In this document: one piece after another, positions 34,865 to 43,504 of the stretch
Numbering within the stretch: position 1 is the first letter of the stretch
Layout of the letters: each line of letters begins with the position of its first letter
Source of the DNA: Verrucomicrobiota bacterium
GTDB taxonomy: Bacteria; Verrucomicrobiota; Verrucomicrobiia; Opitutales; Opitutaceae
Assembly: GCA_016222805.1 (NCBI GenBank)
Contig: JACRQG010000004.1
Span: 62,001-126,000, forward strand
Length of the DNA stretch: 64,000 bases
Direction: 5' to 3'
Translations under genes and position numbers: made by a program
Notes under the pieces: model-generated
Told to the model about the DNA's origin: nothing
The model's database searches: none
What the model saw: only the letters and a program-made list of their open reading frames with translations

Positions 34865-37459
34865 CTAAGAACTCCGAACGGTGCTGCGCTCCCTTATCCT
34901 GGCTTCGATTTCCGTCTGAACCGGAACGTAAATCGGGAGGTCGCCGTCAACCGCCTCGAATCCGACTACCAACACGAACCTCGCTTTTGAGTCGATCGTA
35001 TCGCTGGCCCAACCGGTGTGCCCGTGCACCGCGATGCAAAGAGTGGACGGTAATTCGTAACTTTTCAGATAGGCCCAGTCGCGCTGAACTGTTCCACCAT
35101 TACGCGACACGCCACGAATCACTCCGTGGTGCGGACGCCGTTCCAGTTGCCACGGTATGGAGCGGTTATCCTCCTCGCTGGGATCGCCGGCTCCAACAAA
35201 TGCCCTGGCGCGGAAATCCTCCGCTGGCTCGTTGCGACGGGATGCGATCCATTCAAGCCACGTTCCAAGGTATCCCGTTCGGGCGCGCCGCGTCCGTCTC
35301 GGCTGAGCTGCATACGACAACGTCACATCTATCCGGATGGTCCGCTCCAATCCGGGACGATTGATTTCCGCTGGGATGGGCACTTCGAAAATCGCCGCGT
35401 CCCCAGGGCCAAGCGCAAAGACGCCGTTAGTAATGAGCGTCACGCGAAAATCATTGTTCTCCGTCGCACGCGTGATGTCGGGAACGCCGTATCCAATCGT
35501 CCGAAGAATCTCCAAGCGCTGATTGGGCGGTGCCGACTCTGCCCACGCCGGCCAGCGAGCGGATTGAACGACTAACGCCCGATACAAAAGGCTCGAATGG
35601 TCGGGATAGAGCGCCGCGAGTCTTGCCGCTAAATGCGCGACCTTTGGTGCGGCATAGGATGTTCCGACATCGTCCCGCGCGTGGGCCGGACCGGCTTCGA
35701 TAAGGGTAGACCGAACCAAATCCGGGCAAACCTCTGGTGGCCGAGTAAGCAGGGGCGGAGTTGCACCGTCCCGAACGTAGTCGCCGCCGAATTCCACCAC
35801 TTCGGGCTTGATGCTGTCCCACATCCCAAATCCGGAACGAGTAAACGCTGACGGCTCGAGCGCCGCGGCGATTGAACGCCGGTCGCCGTTCACAAAGGCT
35901 TCAGCAGCGATGGACCCTACGGTTAAGGCCTGCAGGCTTTGTGCCGGATTGGAAATCCGCGATGACGGTTCCCGCAGGTAAGCAGGGTAGTCCCTGCCCT
36001 CAGCAAGATGCTGCCTGACACCTGGAGCACCCGGCACAGTGCTTGAACCCGAGATATTGCCAGCCGCTTGGATGAACAGCACGTCGTGTTCGTAAGACAA
36101 CAAGTCCATTTCAGCGGCCCACGTGCTCATGCGCCGCACCCGGCACGGACCATTTGATGCCACCGAGTGATTATAGATTCGTGTTCGCCGCGTGGTGCTG
36201 CGGAAGTGCGCCACGATCTGCCGCAATGCCGCAGGCGGATACAATGCCGCCGGGATGTGTCCGTTGCTATCCAAAAGCCGAGCGTTTTGGACCCAACACG
36301 GCGCTTCAGCGGTGCCGGTCGAGGGTATCTCTCGCGGATAAATGACAGCCCCAGCTACCCGAGTTCCGTGACCGGCGGGACCAAAGTAATCTGCAACGTC
36401 CGTGGCCGGCACGCCCGGCAAGAACGACCGTGAGTGCCCGGCATCAATCGCGGGCTGAAGCAGTCGGTGTCCCTCTTGAATGCCGCTATCAATGACGCAC
36501 ACGGCGGGTGCGTTTGCGGGCGGCGCGGTGACTGTGAAATCCCCGTCCGCCTTCGCTTTCGCGGCCTCGGCCGCAGGTATGCGCAGTTCGTCTGGCTCGG
36601 ATACCTCGAAGAGGTTTGGAAAATTCTGGATCAGATCCTTGAATCCCTTCCCCGACATTTGAATGCGTGCGGAAAAGCTGTCAGGAAAATCTACGACAGC
36701 GTTTTCTCCGCCGGCCGCATCCACGAATGACGAAAGAAACGTTCCGCCGTAAAACTTCACCAGAGTCTCCAACCCTTCCTCTCGCTCGATACGGGTATCT
36801 TCCCATTTCACCAGAATACGGTCGCGCTGAGCTTCCCATTCGATGACGCGCGCGCCGAATGCCTCAGGCGACTCGTTCTTCCGCGGCTCCGTTGGGCGCG
36901 TGCCTAACGATCCTGCGAGTCCCGCCGTCTGGATCGACACGTCCAGAACGAAGACCGCGTCATCAGCGAAGGGCCAGTGCGCCAGCAACGCTGGCGCCAG
37001 AACTTTCTCTAGGCGGTCACGTGAGGCGTCGTCGTAAACGGCGAGCAGGTTCGCAGTCTGAGTGCTGCCCCATTCCTCTTGGGTGAAAGAGGCGATCATA
37101 TCCTTGAGGAGTCTGAAGTCTAGGTCTGTCGCAGCCACAGCGACAAAGCCGTCCTCATACTCTGCCACAATTTCTAGTCCTAGCTTCTCGGCGAGGAACT
37201 CCAACATTTGGCCGTTTGTCACCTTTACCAGGAACGGCGTGCCCCCAGGGATGGGTGGCAGACCTTGCGCGGCACGTTCTACGCTGACTTTCTGCGCGTG
37301 CCCGGCGATCTTTCCGATGCCCTGAAGAAGATTGGCCGCGTGCTGCTTCCGGTTCTCTTTATTCAGCTCAGCCTGATTGTTTTTCTCGCCTCCGCCGTGA
37401 AGGCGCGCTGGACCGTGTCGAACTTCCGCGAGAATGAGGTGGGGAAAGTCGCCCGGCAT
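34865..37459 (-). CDS. ietS: Subtilisin-like (S8) protease, IetS-like
   Basis: 864 residues from the ATG at 37459 (a TTG 8 codons earlier overlaps the upstream gene). The first 310 residues are unassigned. The S8 domain has Asp324 (CVIDSGIQ), His364 (AGHGTRVAG) and Ser601 (GTSYAAPKVAHLAARL), the full catalytic triad in the D-H-S order. There is no signal peptide, so the protease is cytoplasmic. It starts 16 bp after the AAA ATPase gene. A subtilase with a AAA ATPase is the IetA/IetS pair of Agrobacterium plasmid stability, also reported as an anti-phage system. The gene symbol is by analogy. Confidence 0.8.
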   Translation of the reverse strand: MPGDFPHLILAEVRHGPARLHGGGEKNNQAELNKENRKQHAANLLQGIGKIAGHAQKVSVERAAQGLPPIPGGTPFLVKVTNGQMLEFLAEKLGLEIVAEYEDGFVAVAATDLDFRLLKDMIASFTQEEWGSTQTANLLAVYDDASRDRLEKVLAPALLAHWPFADDAVFVLDVSIQTAGLAGSLGTRPTEPRKNESPEAFGARVIEWEAQRDRILVKWEDTRIEREEGLETLVKFYGGTFLSSFVDAAGGENAVVDFPDSFSARIQMSGKGFKDLIQNFPNLFEVSEPDELRIPAAEAAKAKADGDFTVTAPPANAPAVCVIDSGIQEGHRLLQPAIDAGHSRSFLPGVPATDVADYFGPAGHGTRVAGAVIYPREIPSTGTAEAPCWVQNARLLDSNGHIPAALYPPAALRQIVAHFRSTTRRTRIYNHSVASNGPCRVRRMSTWAAEMDLLSYEHDVLFIQAAGNISGSSTVPGAPGVRQHLAEGRDYPAYLREPSSRISNPAQSLQALTVGSIAAEAFVNGDRRSIAAALEPSAFTRSGFGMWDSIKPEVVEFGGDYVRDGATPPLLTRPPEVCPDLVRSTLIEAGPAHARDDVGTSYAAPKVAHLAARLAALYPDHSSLLYRALVVQSARWPAWAESAPPNQRLEILRTIGYGVPDITRATENNDFRVTLITNGVFALGPGDAAIFEVPIPAEINRPGLERTIRIDVTLSYAAQPRRTRRARTGYLGTWLEWIASRRNEPAEDFRARAFVGAGDPSEEDNRSIPWQLERRPHHGVIRGVSRNGGTVQRDWAYLKSYELPSTLCIAVHGHTGWASDTIDSKARFVLVVGFEAVDGDLPIYVPVQTEIEARIRERSTVRSS

Positions 37460-37475
37460 ACCGTCGTCCGCGCGT

Positions 37476-38507
37476 TTACGCAACCCGACGCTGTTCCGTC
37501 ATCGCGCCCTCAAAGTCCTTCCATGTTACGGCGTGCCTGCTGGCCAGCACCGATCGCTTCGCGGCGTTTTGGCAGATCGTAACGATCTCCGAGCATGACC
37601 GAGCTTGTAATTCCACCGCAGCTTGGTTCCACGGAAAATCCTTTTCAGTCTCCAATGAGGAAAAGGAAAGCTTAAGTAGTCTGACGATTTCAGTGTCCCC
37701 CGGCTTTGGAATCTCAAGCACTTCGTCAAAGCGCCGGAAAAGCGCCGGGTCTAGGGTGTCGTCTAAGTTAGTCGCGGCGATAACGATCCCATCGCCTCGA
37801 AACTCCTCTAGCAGTTGCAGCAGCATGTTCACAATCCGGGAAACCTCACCAACATCGTTACGATCACCACGCGCCCGGGCGATTGTGTCGCATTCATCCA
37901 AAAACAAGGCACACGGCTGCGTGGTCGCCGCATCGAAAATCTTGCGAAGATTAGCCGCAGTTTCGCCAAAGTAGGACGAGAGCAAGGTGTCGAACCGAAC
38001 TTTTTGAAGGCTGAGGCCTGTCGCCCAAGCCAATCGTTCCGCTCCCAAACTTTTTCCGCACCCAGGCGGACCATGCAATAGGATGCGATTGCGCGGTCGT
38101 AGACCATACGTCGCGAGGCGGGCGCGTGCAGCGTATTCCTTCTCGATGCGCAGGAACCTCGCTTCAACATCCGTTGGCACCACCATGTGATGGCGCAACT
38201 GTTCGTGTGGGATGGACTGCAGCAGCGGGGACGAGTCTCGCCGGCTAGTCGGCAGTGTTGTTAGCGCGTGCCCTTGCGTCGGAGGCCGTGCGGCCGGCGG
38301 AGGGGAATGCAAAATCGACGAAAGCTGTTTCGCGACTTTCTGGTGTCCCAGTCGCTTCTCTTCCGCGATGATCTTCTCGCAGAGCTGGGCCACATCGGCG
38401 TCTCTGCCCTGTTGGATCGCGCTGAAGAGTCTTTTGAGGATCGTCGAATTCACCCGTCGTTTTCTCCGGGGGAAAATGAACGCCAACTCAGAAGAGGAAG
38501 CAATCAT
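37476..38507 (-). CDS. ietA: AAA+ ATPase, IetA-like
   Basis: 343 residues. An N-terminal helical/adaptor region (1-110) precedes a single AAA+ module: Walker A GPPGCGKS (146-153), Walker B LFLDECD (201-207, Asp204-Glu205), sensor-1 Asn247 (AATNLDD) and Arg finger Arg258-Arg259 (FRRFDEVLEI), as in FtsH/Vps4-type unfoldases. Such ATPases can present or unfold substrates for the partner protease. The start is the ATG at 38507; a GTG 18 codons in is an alternative. It is immediately upstream of, and co-directional with, the S8 protease. Base composition is lower in G+C than the flanking kinase gene. Confidence 0.82.
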   Translation of the reverse strand: MIASSSELAFIFPRRKRRVNSTILKRLFSAIQQGRDADVAQLCEKIIAEEKRLGHQKVAKQLSSILHSPPPAARPPTQGHALTTLPTSRRDSSPLLQSIPHEQLRHHMVVPTDVEARFLRIEKEYAARARLATYGLRPRNRILLHGPPGCGKSLGAERLAWATGLSLQKVRFDTLLSSYFGETAANLRKIFDAATTQPCALFLDECDTIARARGDRNDVGEVSRIVNMLLQLLEEFRGDGIVIAATNLDDTLDPALFRRFDEVLEIPKPGDTEIVRLLKLSFSSLETEKDFPWNQAAVELQARSCSEIVTICQNAAKRSVLASRHAVTWKDFEGAMTEQRRVA

Positions 38508-38665
38508 GCCCGGACGAATGGCGACGACGAAACCGAGATGTCAAACGGCACGCAAGATCTCTCAGATCAGCGTTCGGTCGGCCTTCTCCTGCGCGACATC
38601 GGCCGCCGCACTCGCTGAGGACTTTCGTCAGAGAACGCCGACGAGCATTAGGAACTGTTGTTTGA

Positions 38666-38687
38666 GTTTCGCGGATGTTCGCGAAAC
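38666..38687. repeat. Inverted repeat GTTTCGCG-N6-CGCGAAAC
   Basis: Perfect 8-bp arms with a 6-nt centre, about 160 bp upstream of the ATPase gene. There is no T-run on the minus-strand exit side, so a protein-binding operator is more likely than a terminator of the kinase gene. Confidence 0.5.
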
Positions 38688-38727
38688 AACGAACCCGCAT
38701 CTCACGCGGTGAGTGCTGGTTATTTCT

Positions 38728-38755
38728 TGGTGCGGGCGGACGGAATCGACCCGGT
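38728..38755 (-). pseudogene. tRNA 3'-end-like fragment (possible attachment-site remnant)
   Basis: On the minus strand the sequence has a T-loop-like GTCGATT, a 5-nt half-stem, a 7-nt acceptor-like strand CGCCCGC, discriminator A and CCA, exactly the tRNA spacing. The T-loop starts with G instead of T and only 3 of 5 T-stem pairs form, so it is degenerate. It abuts the kinase stop codon and marks the outer edge of the A+T-richer ATPase-protease segment, as expected for the duplicated tRNA end of a past insertion. Confidence 0.4.
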
Positions 38756-38758
38756 CGC

Positions 38759-41398
38759 CTATCGCGCCGACTCGGCTTCCGCGGCGTAAGCTCCGACCTC
38801 CCGCAGAATCCGGGCACGTCCAAGGGCGGGAATCTTCTCCTGGTTTTTCCGGACCAGCGCGGCGTTCTCCTGCACCAGGATCCGACCCTCTGGCGCCCGG
38901 CCCAGTCGCACCAGGGCTGCTCCGAGCTGGCAGCGGGCCAGGGCGGTTTGCCAGGTGCCGGGCTGGGCCTGGTCCGCGTGGGGCAGGGCCTCCCGAAGGA
39001 GTGCCTCGGCAGCGGCGGCTTCTCCGAGTTGCAGGCGGCAGGCTGCCACGGTGCGGACGGACTCGAGGGTCTCGAAATGCTCGGGGCCGAGCTTCTCCCG
39101 GCGGGCCGCGAGCGCCTCGACGTGACGAAGCAGCGCCTCCTGGAGTTTTCCCCGGTCAGCGAGGCAGTGGCCGAGGAAGTCCGTGATTCGGGCGGTGTCC
39201 GCGTTGGTCGGTCCCAGCAGGCGCAGGCGGACTTCCCGGACCTTGGTGGCCAGCTGGATGGCCTCGTCCAACTGCCCGCGCTCGCGGGCGAGGCCGGCAA
39301 CGGTGACGGAGGTGTTGAGGGTCTGCGGATGATCGGGTTCGAGGGTGCGGCGCCGGGTCTCCAGCACCTGCCCGAGCAGCGCGGCGGCTTCGTCGAGACG
39401 GCGTTCGCGAAAATAGACGACCCCGAGCGAGTTCATCGCGTTCAGCGTCGCGGGGTGCTCGGGCCCGAGGGCTTTACGGCCGGATTGGCAGGCTTCGTCG
39501 AGCAGGGGAATCGCAAGGTGGTACTGGTCCAACCGGCCGTAGATGCCGGCCAGGCTCGTGAGCGTGACGATGGTGGTCTCGTGGGTGTCGCCGAGGCTGG
39601 CCCGCGCGCGGCGCAGCGTCTCCTCCACGAAGGCGGCGGCTTCCTGCAGGCGACCCCTCCGCGTCAGGATTACTCCCAGGATGGAGCGACTGTTGACCGT
39701 GGACGGATCGTTCGGGCCGAACACCCGTTCCTCCCGGGCAATGGTCTCCCGCAGGAGGGTCTCGGCCTCCTTCAGCTTGCCCTGGTAGTTGTAGACCGCG
39801 GCGAGGTCGCTGGCGGTATTGAGGGTCGCGCGGTGGTCGGGCCCGAAGCGATCCCGGTGCAGCTGGAACAGCCGGTGCTTGGCGGCCTCGGCCTCGGGGA
39901 GCTTTCGCGTGTAGACGAGGATGCTGGCGAGTTCGTTGTCGATCCGCAGCGTGCGGAAATCGTCCGGACCGTAGAGTTGCCGGGCGAGCACCAGGGCGCG
40001 TTCGAGGTGCTCGCGCGCGACCGGGTACTGGCCGACGCTCGTGTAGGTGACGCCGAGGACTTCGCGGATCGGGGCCTCGACATCGGGCTGCCCGACAAAG
40101 CGCTGGCCGATGGAGCGCGAGGCCCGATCGAGGACGGTCCGGAGCCGGATGTCGGGGTCGGACTGTTGTTCGGGGCCGGCCTGGGCCAGCAGATCGTCCT
40201 GGAGGAAATTGACGACCGCCGTGGCGGCGGCGGCCTCGCGGGCCGCGCGTTTCTCCGCCCGCGTGGCGCGCACGGCCAGGGTCGTGCTGGTCACGATGCC
40301 CGCGGTGAGGGTGAGGGTGGCGGCGCTGGTGGCGGCCAGGGCAGTGCGATGGCGGCGGGCGAACCGCCGGAAGCGTTCCCCGAGGCCGGGCGGCCGGGCC
40401 ACAATCTCCACGCCGGCGAGGAAGCGGGCGAGGTCGTCCGCGAATTCCGCCATGCCGCGATACCGTCGGGTGGGCTCGCGCTCGAGACACTGCAGGCAAA
40501 TCGTCTCGAGGTCGCGGGGGGTGGCGGGTGCGAGTAGGCGCAGCGCGGGCGGCTCCGCGTGGGAGAGCAGGGCGGGCAATTCGGCGGCGCTGGCGCCCGC
40601 AAAGGGAGTGCGGCCGGCCAGGGCCTCGTAGAGGATCACTCCGAGTGCGTACTGGTCGCTGGCGGGGCTCAGGGCGGCGCTGCCGCCTCGCACCGCCTCC
40701 GGCGCGAGGTAGTGCGGCGTGCCGATGATGGCCGAGACCATCGTCAGGTCTCCACCGGCCTCGATCTGGGCGGCCAGGCCGAAGTCCGCCAGCCGGGGTT
40801 CCTCGCCATCGAGCAGGATGTTCGAGGGCTTCAGGTCGCGGTGAATGACACCCTCGGCATGCGCATAGGCGAGGGCGCGCGCGGTTTTCTCGAGGAGGGC
40901 CGCGATTTCCCGCGGCGCCGGGGGCTGTTCGCGCAGTCGGTGGGCGAGGTCGCCGCCCTCGATGTAGTCCATCGCGAAGTAAACGTAGCCGTCGGCCCGG
41001 CCCGAGTCGTGGATGGCGACGATGTGGGGATGGCGAAGGCGGGCGACCGTCTGGATTTCGCGCAGGAAGCGTTGCTCCAGCGCCTCGTTGGCGGGTCCGC
41101 CCGCGAGGACTTTCAGCGCCACGAGACGATCGAGCCGCGGCTGGCGGGCGCAGAAAACCCGCGCCATGCCGCCGCGACCCAGTTCATCGATCACTTCGTA
41201 GGGGCCAATCCGGGCGGGCAGTCCGGCGGGCGCCGCGGACACCTCGGGCACCGGGACGTCCAGCGACGGCTCGACGGAGTCCTCCAGATCGATCGCGAGG
41301 GCGCGTACACCGGCGCAACGCAGGCAAAGACCACCGACCCCGAATGGAGAATGCGTGCTGCGGCGGCAGCGGGGACAGGTGGAGGCGGCCGGGGACAT
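38759..41398 (-). CDS. Ser/Thr protein kinase with C-terminal TPR domain
   Basis: 879 residues from the ATG at 41398. The N-terminus holds a small Cys cluster (CPRC and CLRC), probably a zinc ribbon. A complete Hanks kinase domain follows: GRGGMARVF glycine loop, ALKVL lysine, HRDLKPSN catalytic loop, DFG, APE. Next comes one transmembrane helix (TALAATSAATLTLTAGIV), then about 10 tetratricopeptide repeats with the NB-ARC/kinesin-light-chain style pattern ALGPEHPATL. It lies just after an ECF sigma factor gene read the same way. Kinase-TPR/ECF pairs are characteristic of Planctomycetota and Verrucomicrobiota, where the kinase is thought to control the sigma factor. Confidence 0.94.
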   Translation of the reverse strand: MSPAASTCPRCRRSTHSPFGVGGLCLRCAGVRALAIDLEDSVEPSLDVPVPEVSAAPAGLPARIGPYEVIDELGRGGMARVFCARQPRLDRLVALKVLAGGPANEALEQRFLREIQTVARLRHPHIVAIHDSGRADGYVYFAMDYIEGGDLAHRLREQPPAPREIAALLEKTARALAYAHAEGVIHRDLKPSNILLDGEEPRLADFGLAAQIEAGGDLTMVSAIIGTPHYLAPEAVRGGSAALSPASDQYALGVILYEALAGRTPFAGASAAELPALLSHAEPPALRLLAPATPRDLETICLQCLEREPTRRYRGMAEFADDLARFLAGVEIVARPPGLGERFRRFARRHRTALAATSAATLTLTAGIVTSTTLAVRATRAEKRAAREAAAATAVVNFLQDDLLAQAGPEQQSDPDIRLRTVLDRASRSIGQRFVGQPDVEAPIREVLGVTYTSVGQYPVAREHLERALVLARQLYGPDDFRTLRIDNELASILVYTRKLPEAEAAKHRLFQLHRDRFGPDHRATLNTASDLAAVYNYQGKLKEAETLLRETIAREERVFGPNDPSTVNSRSILGVILTRRGRLQEAAAFVEETLRRARASLGDTHETTIVTLTSLAGIYGRLDQYHLAIPLLDEACQSGRKALGPEHPATLNAMNSLGVVYFRERRLDEAAALLGQVLETRRRTLEPDHPQTLNTSVTVAGLARERGQLDEAIQLATKVREVRLRLLGPTNADTARITDFLGHCLADRGKLQEALLRHVEALAARREKLGPEHFETLESVRTVAACRLQLGEAAAAEALLREALPHADQAQPGTWQTALARCQLGAALVRLGRAPEGRILVQENAALVRKNQEKIPALGRARILREVGAYAAEAESAR

Positions 41399-41560
41399 GG
41401 CGGGCGGCGGGTGCGGAGGTGGCGGGAAAGTGGTTAGGTTGGTGTCCCCGGGGAGGTTCACGGGAAGCGGCGACTTCGCCGCGCCGGGTGGAGAGATTTC
41501 ACCCCGAGGGACGGGTCGCCAGGTGGGTTTGGGGAAAGTGCGGCCGGAAATTACGGGAAA

Positions 41561-42310
41561 TCAGCCCCGGAGCGCCTGCAGGAGGTGGCGCATCTCGTTC
41601 TTCACCTCGGCGGGGTCCTGGAGGCTGGCGGCGACTTCCAGGCGCACGAGCTCGGCGTAGCGGCGGTTCAGGCGGAAGATCCAGACCGCCACGGTGGCCC
41701 GGGTGGTGCCGAGGGCCAGGGCGGCGTCATCGTATTCCCCGCGGGTCGGCGTGGTGCTGAGGTAACCCTTCAGGACGCCGAACTGCCGCGCCCGGCCGGC
41801 GGCGGCCTGCTCGGCTTCCAGCCTGCGGAGGGCGTTGGACATCACGGTGAGCGCCCAACTCGTCTCGTAGGCCGCGCTCGGGTCCTGCTGGGACTGATCC
41901 TGGGCGAGGAACTCCCGCTCCGCGTCGAGGGAAGCCCAGTCGATGAACTGCGCCCCGCCGCCGCGCTTCTGGGCCGAGGCGTGCCGGGATTCCCCGGCGA
42001 GAAAGTGCTTCAAGGCGCCGATGAGGTAGCCGCGAAACCGGCCCTTGGCGGGATCGGGGCGGTCCAGGAAGTCGCCCTCGAGGAGGTAGAGAAAGAAACC
42101 CTGCGTGAGATCTTCCGCATCGGGCGGCGCATGGCCGCGGCGCCGCAGGTACCCGTAAATCGGCAGCCAGTAGGCCCGGCAGAGTCCCTCGAGCGCCGTA
42201 CGGCGATTGGCGGAGTCGCTTCGGGTCTCGAGCACCAGGCTCCATTGCGTGGAGGCAAAGGCGGTTCCTTCCTGCGGACCGGACGTAGGGGTGGCGGCAG
42301 AGCCGGACAT
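41561..42310 (-). CDS. ECF-type RNA polymerase sigma factor
   Basis: 249 residues from the ATG at 42310; the frame is open further upstream but conservation begins here. Region 2 contains LCRAYWLPIYGYLRRRGH with DAEDLTQGFFLYLLE, typical of the planctomycete/verrucomicrobial ECF group. Region 4 has the helix-turn-helix EYDDAALALGTTRATVAVWIFRLNRRYAELVR. Slightly longer than most ECF factors, as in this lineage. No anti-sigma gene is adjacent; instead the kinase-TPR gene follows after 162 bp, suggesting control by phosphorylation. Confidence 0.9.
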   Translation of the reverse strand: MSGSAATPTSGPQEGTAFASTQWSLVLETRSDSANRRTALEGLCRAYWLPIYGYLRRRGHAPPDAEDLTQGFFLYLLEGDFLDRPDPAKGRFRGYLIGALKHFLAGESRHASAQKRGGGAQFIDWASLDAEREFLAQDQSQQDPSAAYETSWALTVMSNALRRLEAEQAAAGRARQFGVLKGYLSTTPTRGEYDDAALALGTTRATVAVWIFRLNRRYAELVRLEVAASLQDPAEVKNEMRHLLQALRG

Positions 42311-42433
42311 GGGACAAGTCCGGCGAAGCATGCCACGCGGTCCGCGGCTGTCGATGGCGGTGATGGCGGGAGACCCGCCGTCCACCGCTTTTCGTCTTGG
42401 GGCGGTCCCGGGGTTGGCGCACCTTCCTGGCTG

Positions 42434-43444
42434 ATGAAGCGACCCCTCCCCCTGCTCGCCCTGTGGCTGCTCGCCCCGTGGGTCCTGGGTGCCGCCGCCC
42501 CGGAAGGAACGCGCCGCGTGCGCCTCCTGAATTATCCCGACTGCATCGAACTCTCGAACGCCGACGTCACGGTTGTGCTCGGCCACCACGCGGGCGGGCG
42601 CGTGCTGCGCTACGCCTGGCGGGGCAAGGACTCGCTTTACTTGAGTCCGGAGGAGGAAAAGTGGAAACCCGGTGACGCCGGTTCGCGCCCGGTCATCACC
42701 GCGGGGCGGTTCGACATCGGCCCGGAGTACCTCATCCCCCGCCGCGACGTGCTCTGGTCGGGCGCCTGGCAGGCGGAAGTCACCGGACCTCGCGCCGCCC
42801 GGCTGATCAGCCAGGCCGACCGCGCCACGGGTGTGCAGCTGGTGCGGGAGTTTGTCCTCGCTCCCACGGGATCCCATCTCGCCTGCACCCAGATCATCCG
42901 CAACGTGTCCGCGGAGCCGCGGGCCTGGTGCCACTGGAGCCGGACGTTTGCGCTGACCGGCGGCATCGCGGTCGTGCCGCTGACGCCGGCGAGCACGAAG
43001 TTCCCCCACCAGTATGTGATGTACCAGCAGGGACAGCAGAATGCGATCCTGCTGCGGCCGGTGGATCCGAAGATCCGGGTTCGCGAGGGCTTTCTCGAGG
43101 TGCTCGGGCCCCCGCAGTTTCCCAAGCTGGGCTTCGATTCGCACGCCGGCTGGTTCGCGTACCAGCTGCCGAACGATCTGCTGTTCGTGAAGCGGTACGC
43201 GACGTATCCGGATCGAGTCTACAACGAGGTGGCGGGACTGACGGTTTCGATCTACTATCCGGATCCGGCGCGCCTGCCCGCGGTGGAACTGGAGCCGATT
43301 GGTCCGCGCAACGAGCTGGCCCCCGGGGCGAGTGCCGCGTTCACCGAGCATTGGTGGCTGCTCGAGCGGCCCTTTCCGCCGGCCGGTGAGTCGATTGATC
43401 TCCGCGCCCTGGCGGCCCAGGTGGCGGCCGAGGCCCGGCAGTAG
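42434..43444 (+). CDS. Exported protein of unknown function, beta-sandwich-like
   Basis: 336 residues from the ATG at 42434. A signal peptide (LPLLALWLLAPWVLGAAA) is followed by a domain with an early LSNADVTVVLGHHAGGRVLRY strand pattern and a run of aromatic beta strands (GWFAYQLPNDLLFVKRY). The layout resembles galactose-mutarotase-like or DUF4380-type domains, which bind sugars. No catalytic residues could be assigned. It diverges from the ECF sigma gene with a 123-bp spacer and is followed by a GNAT gene after 60 bp. Confidence 0.7.
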   Translation: MKRPLPLLALWLLAPWVLGAAAPEGTRRVRLLNYPDCIELSNADVTVVLGHHAGGRVLRYAWRGKDSLYLSPEEEKWKPGDAGSRPVITAGRFDIGPEYLIPRRDVLWSGAWQAEVTGPRAARLISQADRATGVQLVREFVLAPTGSHLACTQIIRNVSAEPRAWCHWSRTFALTGGIAVVPLTPASTKFPHQYVMYQQGQQNAILLRPVDPKIRVREGFLEVLGPPQFPKLGFDSHAGWFAYQLPNDLLFVKRYATYPDRVYNEVAGLTVSIYYPDPARLPAVELEPIGPRNELAPGASAAFTEHWWLLERPFPPAGESIDLRALAAQVAAEARQ

Positions 43445-43504
43445 GCCCGCGCGGCGCTGATCCGGCATTGTGTCTGCTCCCCGCGGGGGGCTTGGATTGC
43501 GGTC

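Larger units (their letters stand above)
38508..38758. other. Upstream region of the ATPase-protease operon
   Basis: A 251-bp spacer between the kinase stop and the ATPase start, read leftward. It carries a perfect inverted repeat at 38666-38687 and a tRNA-3'-end-like fragment at 38728-38755. The promoter of the ATPase-protease pair must lie here. Confidence 0.5.

Noticed and set aside
38675-40537. 620-codon plus-strand frame opposite the kinase-TPR gene
   Set aside because: Antisense shadow of the TPR repeats; no domain or start signals.
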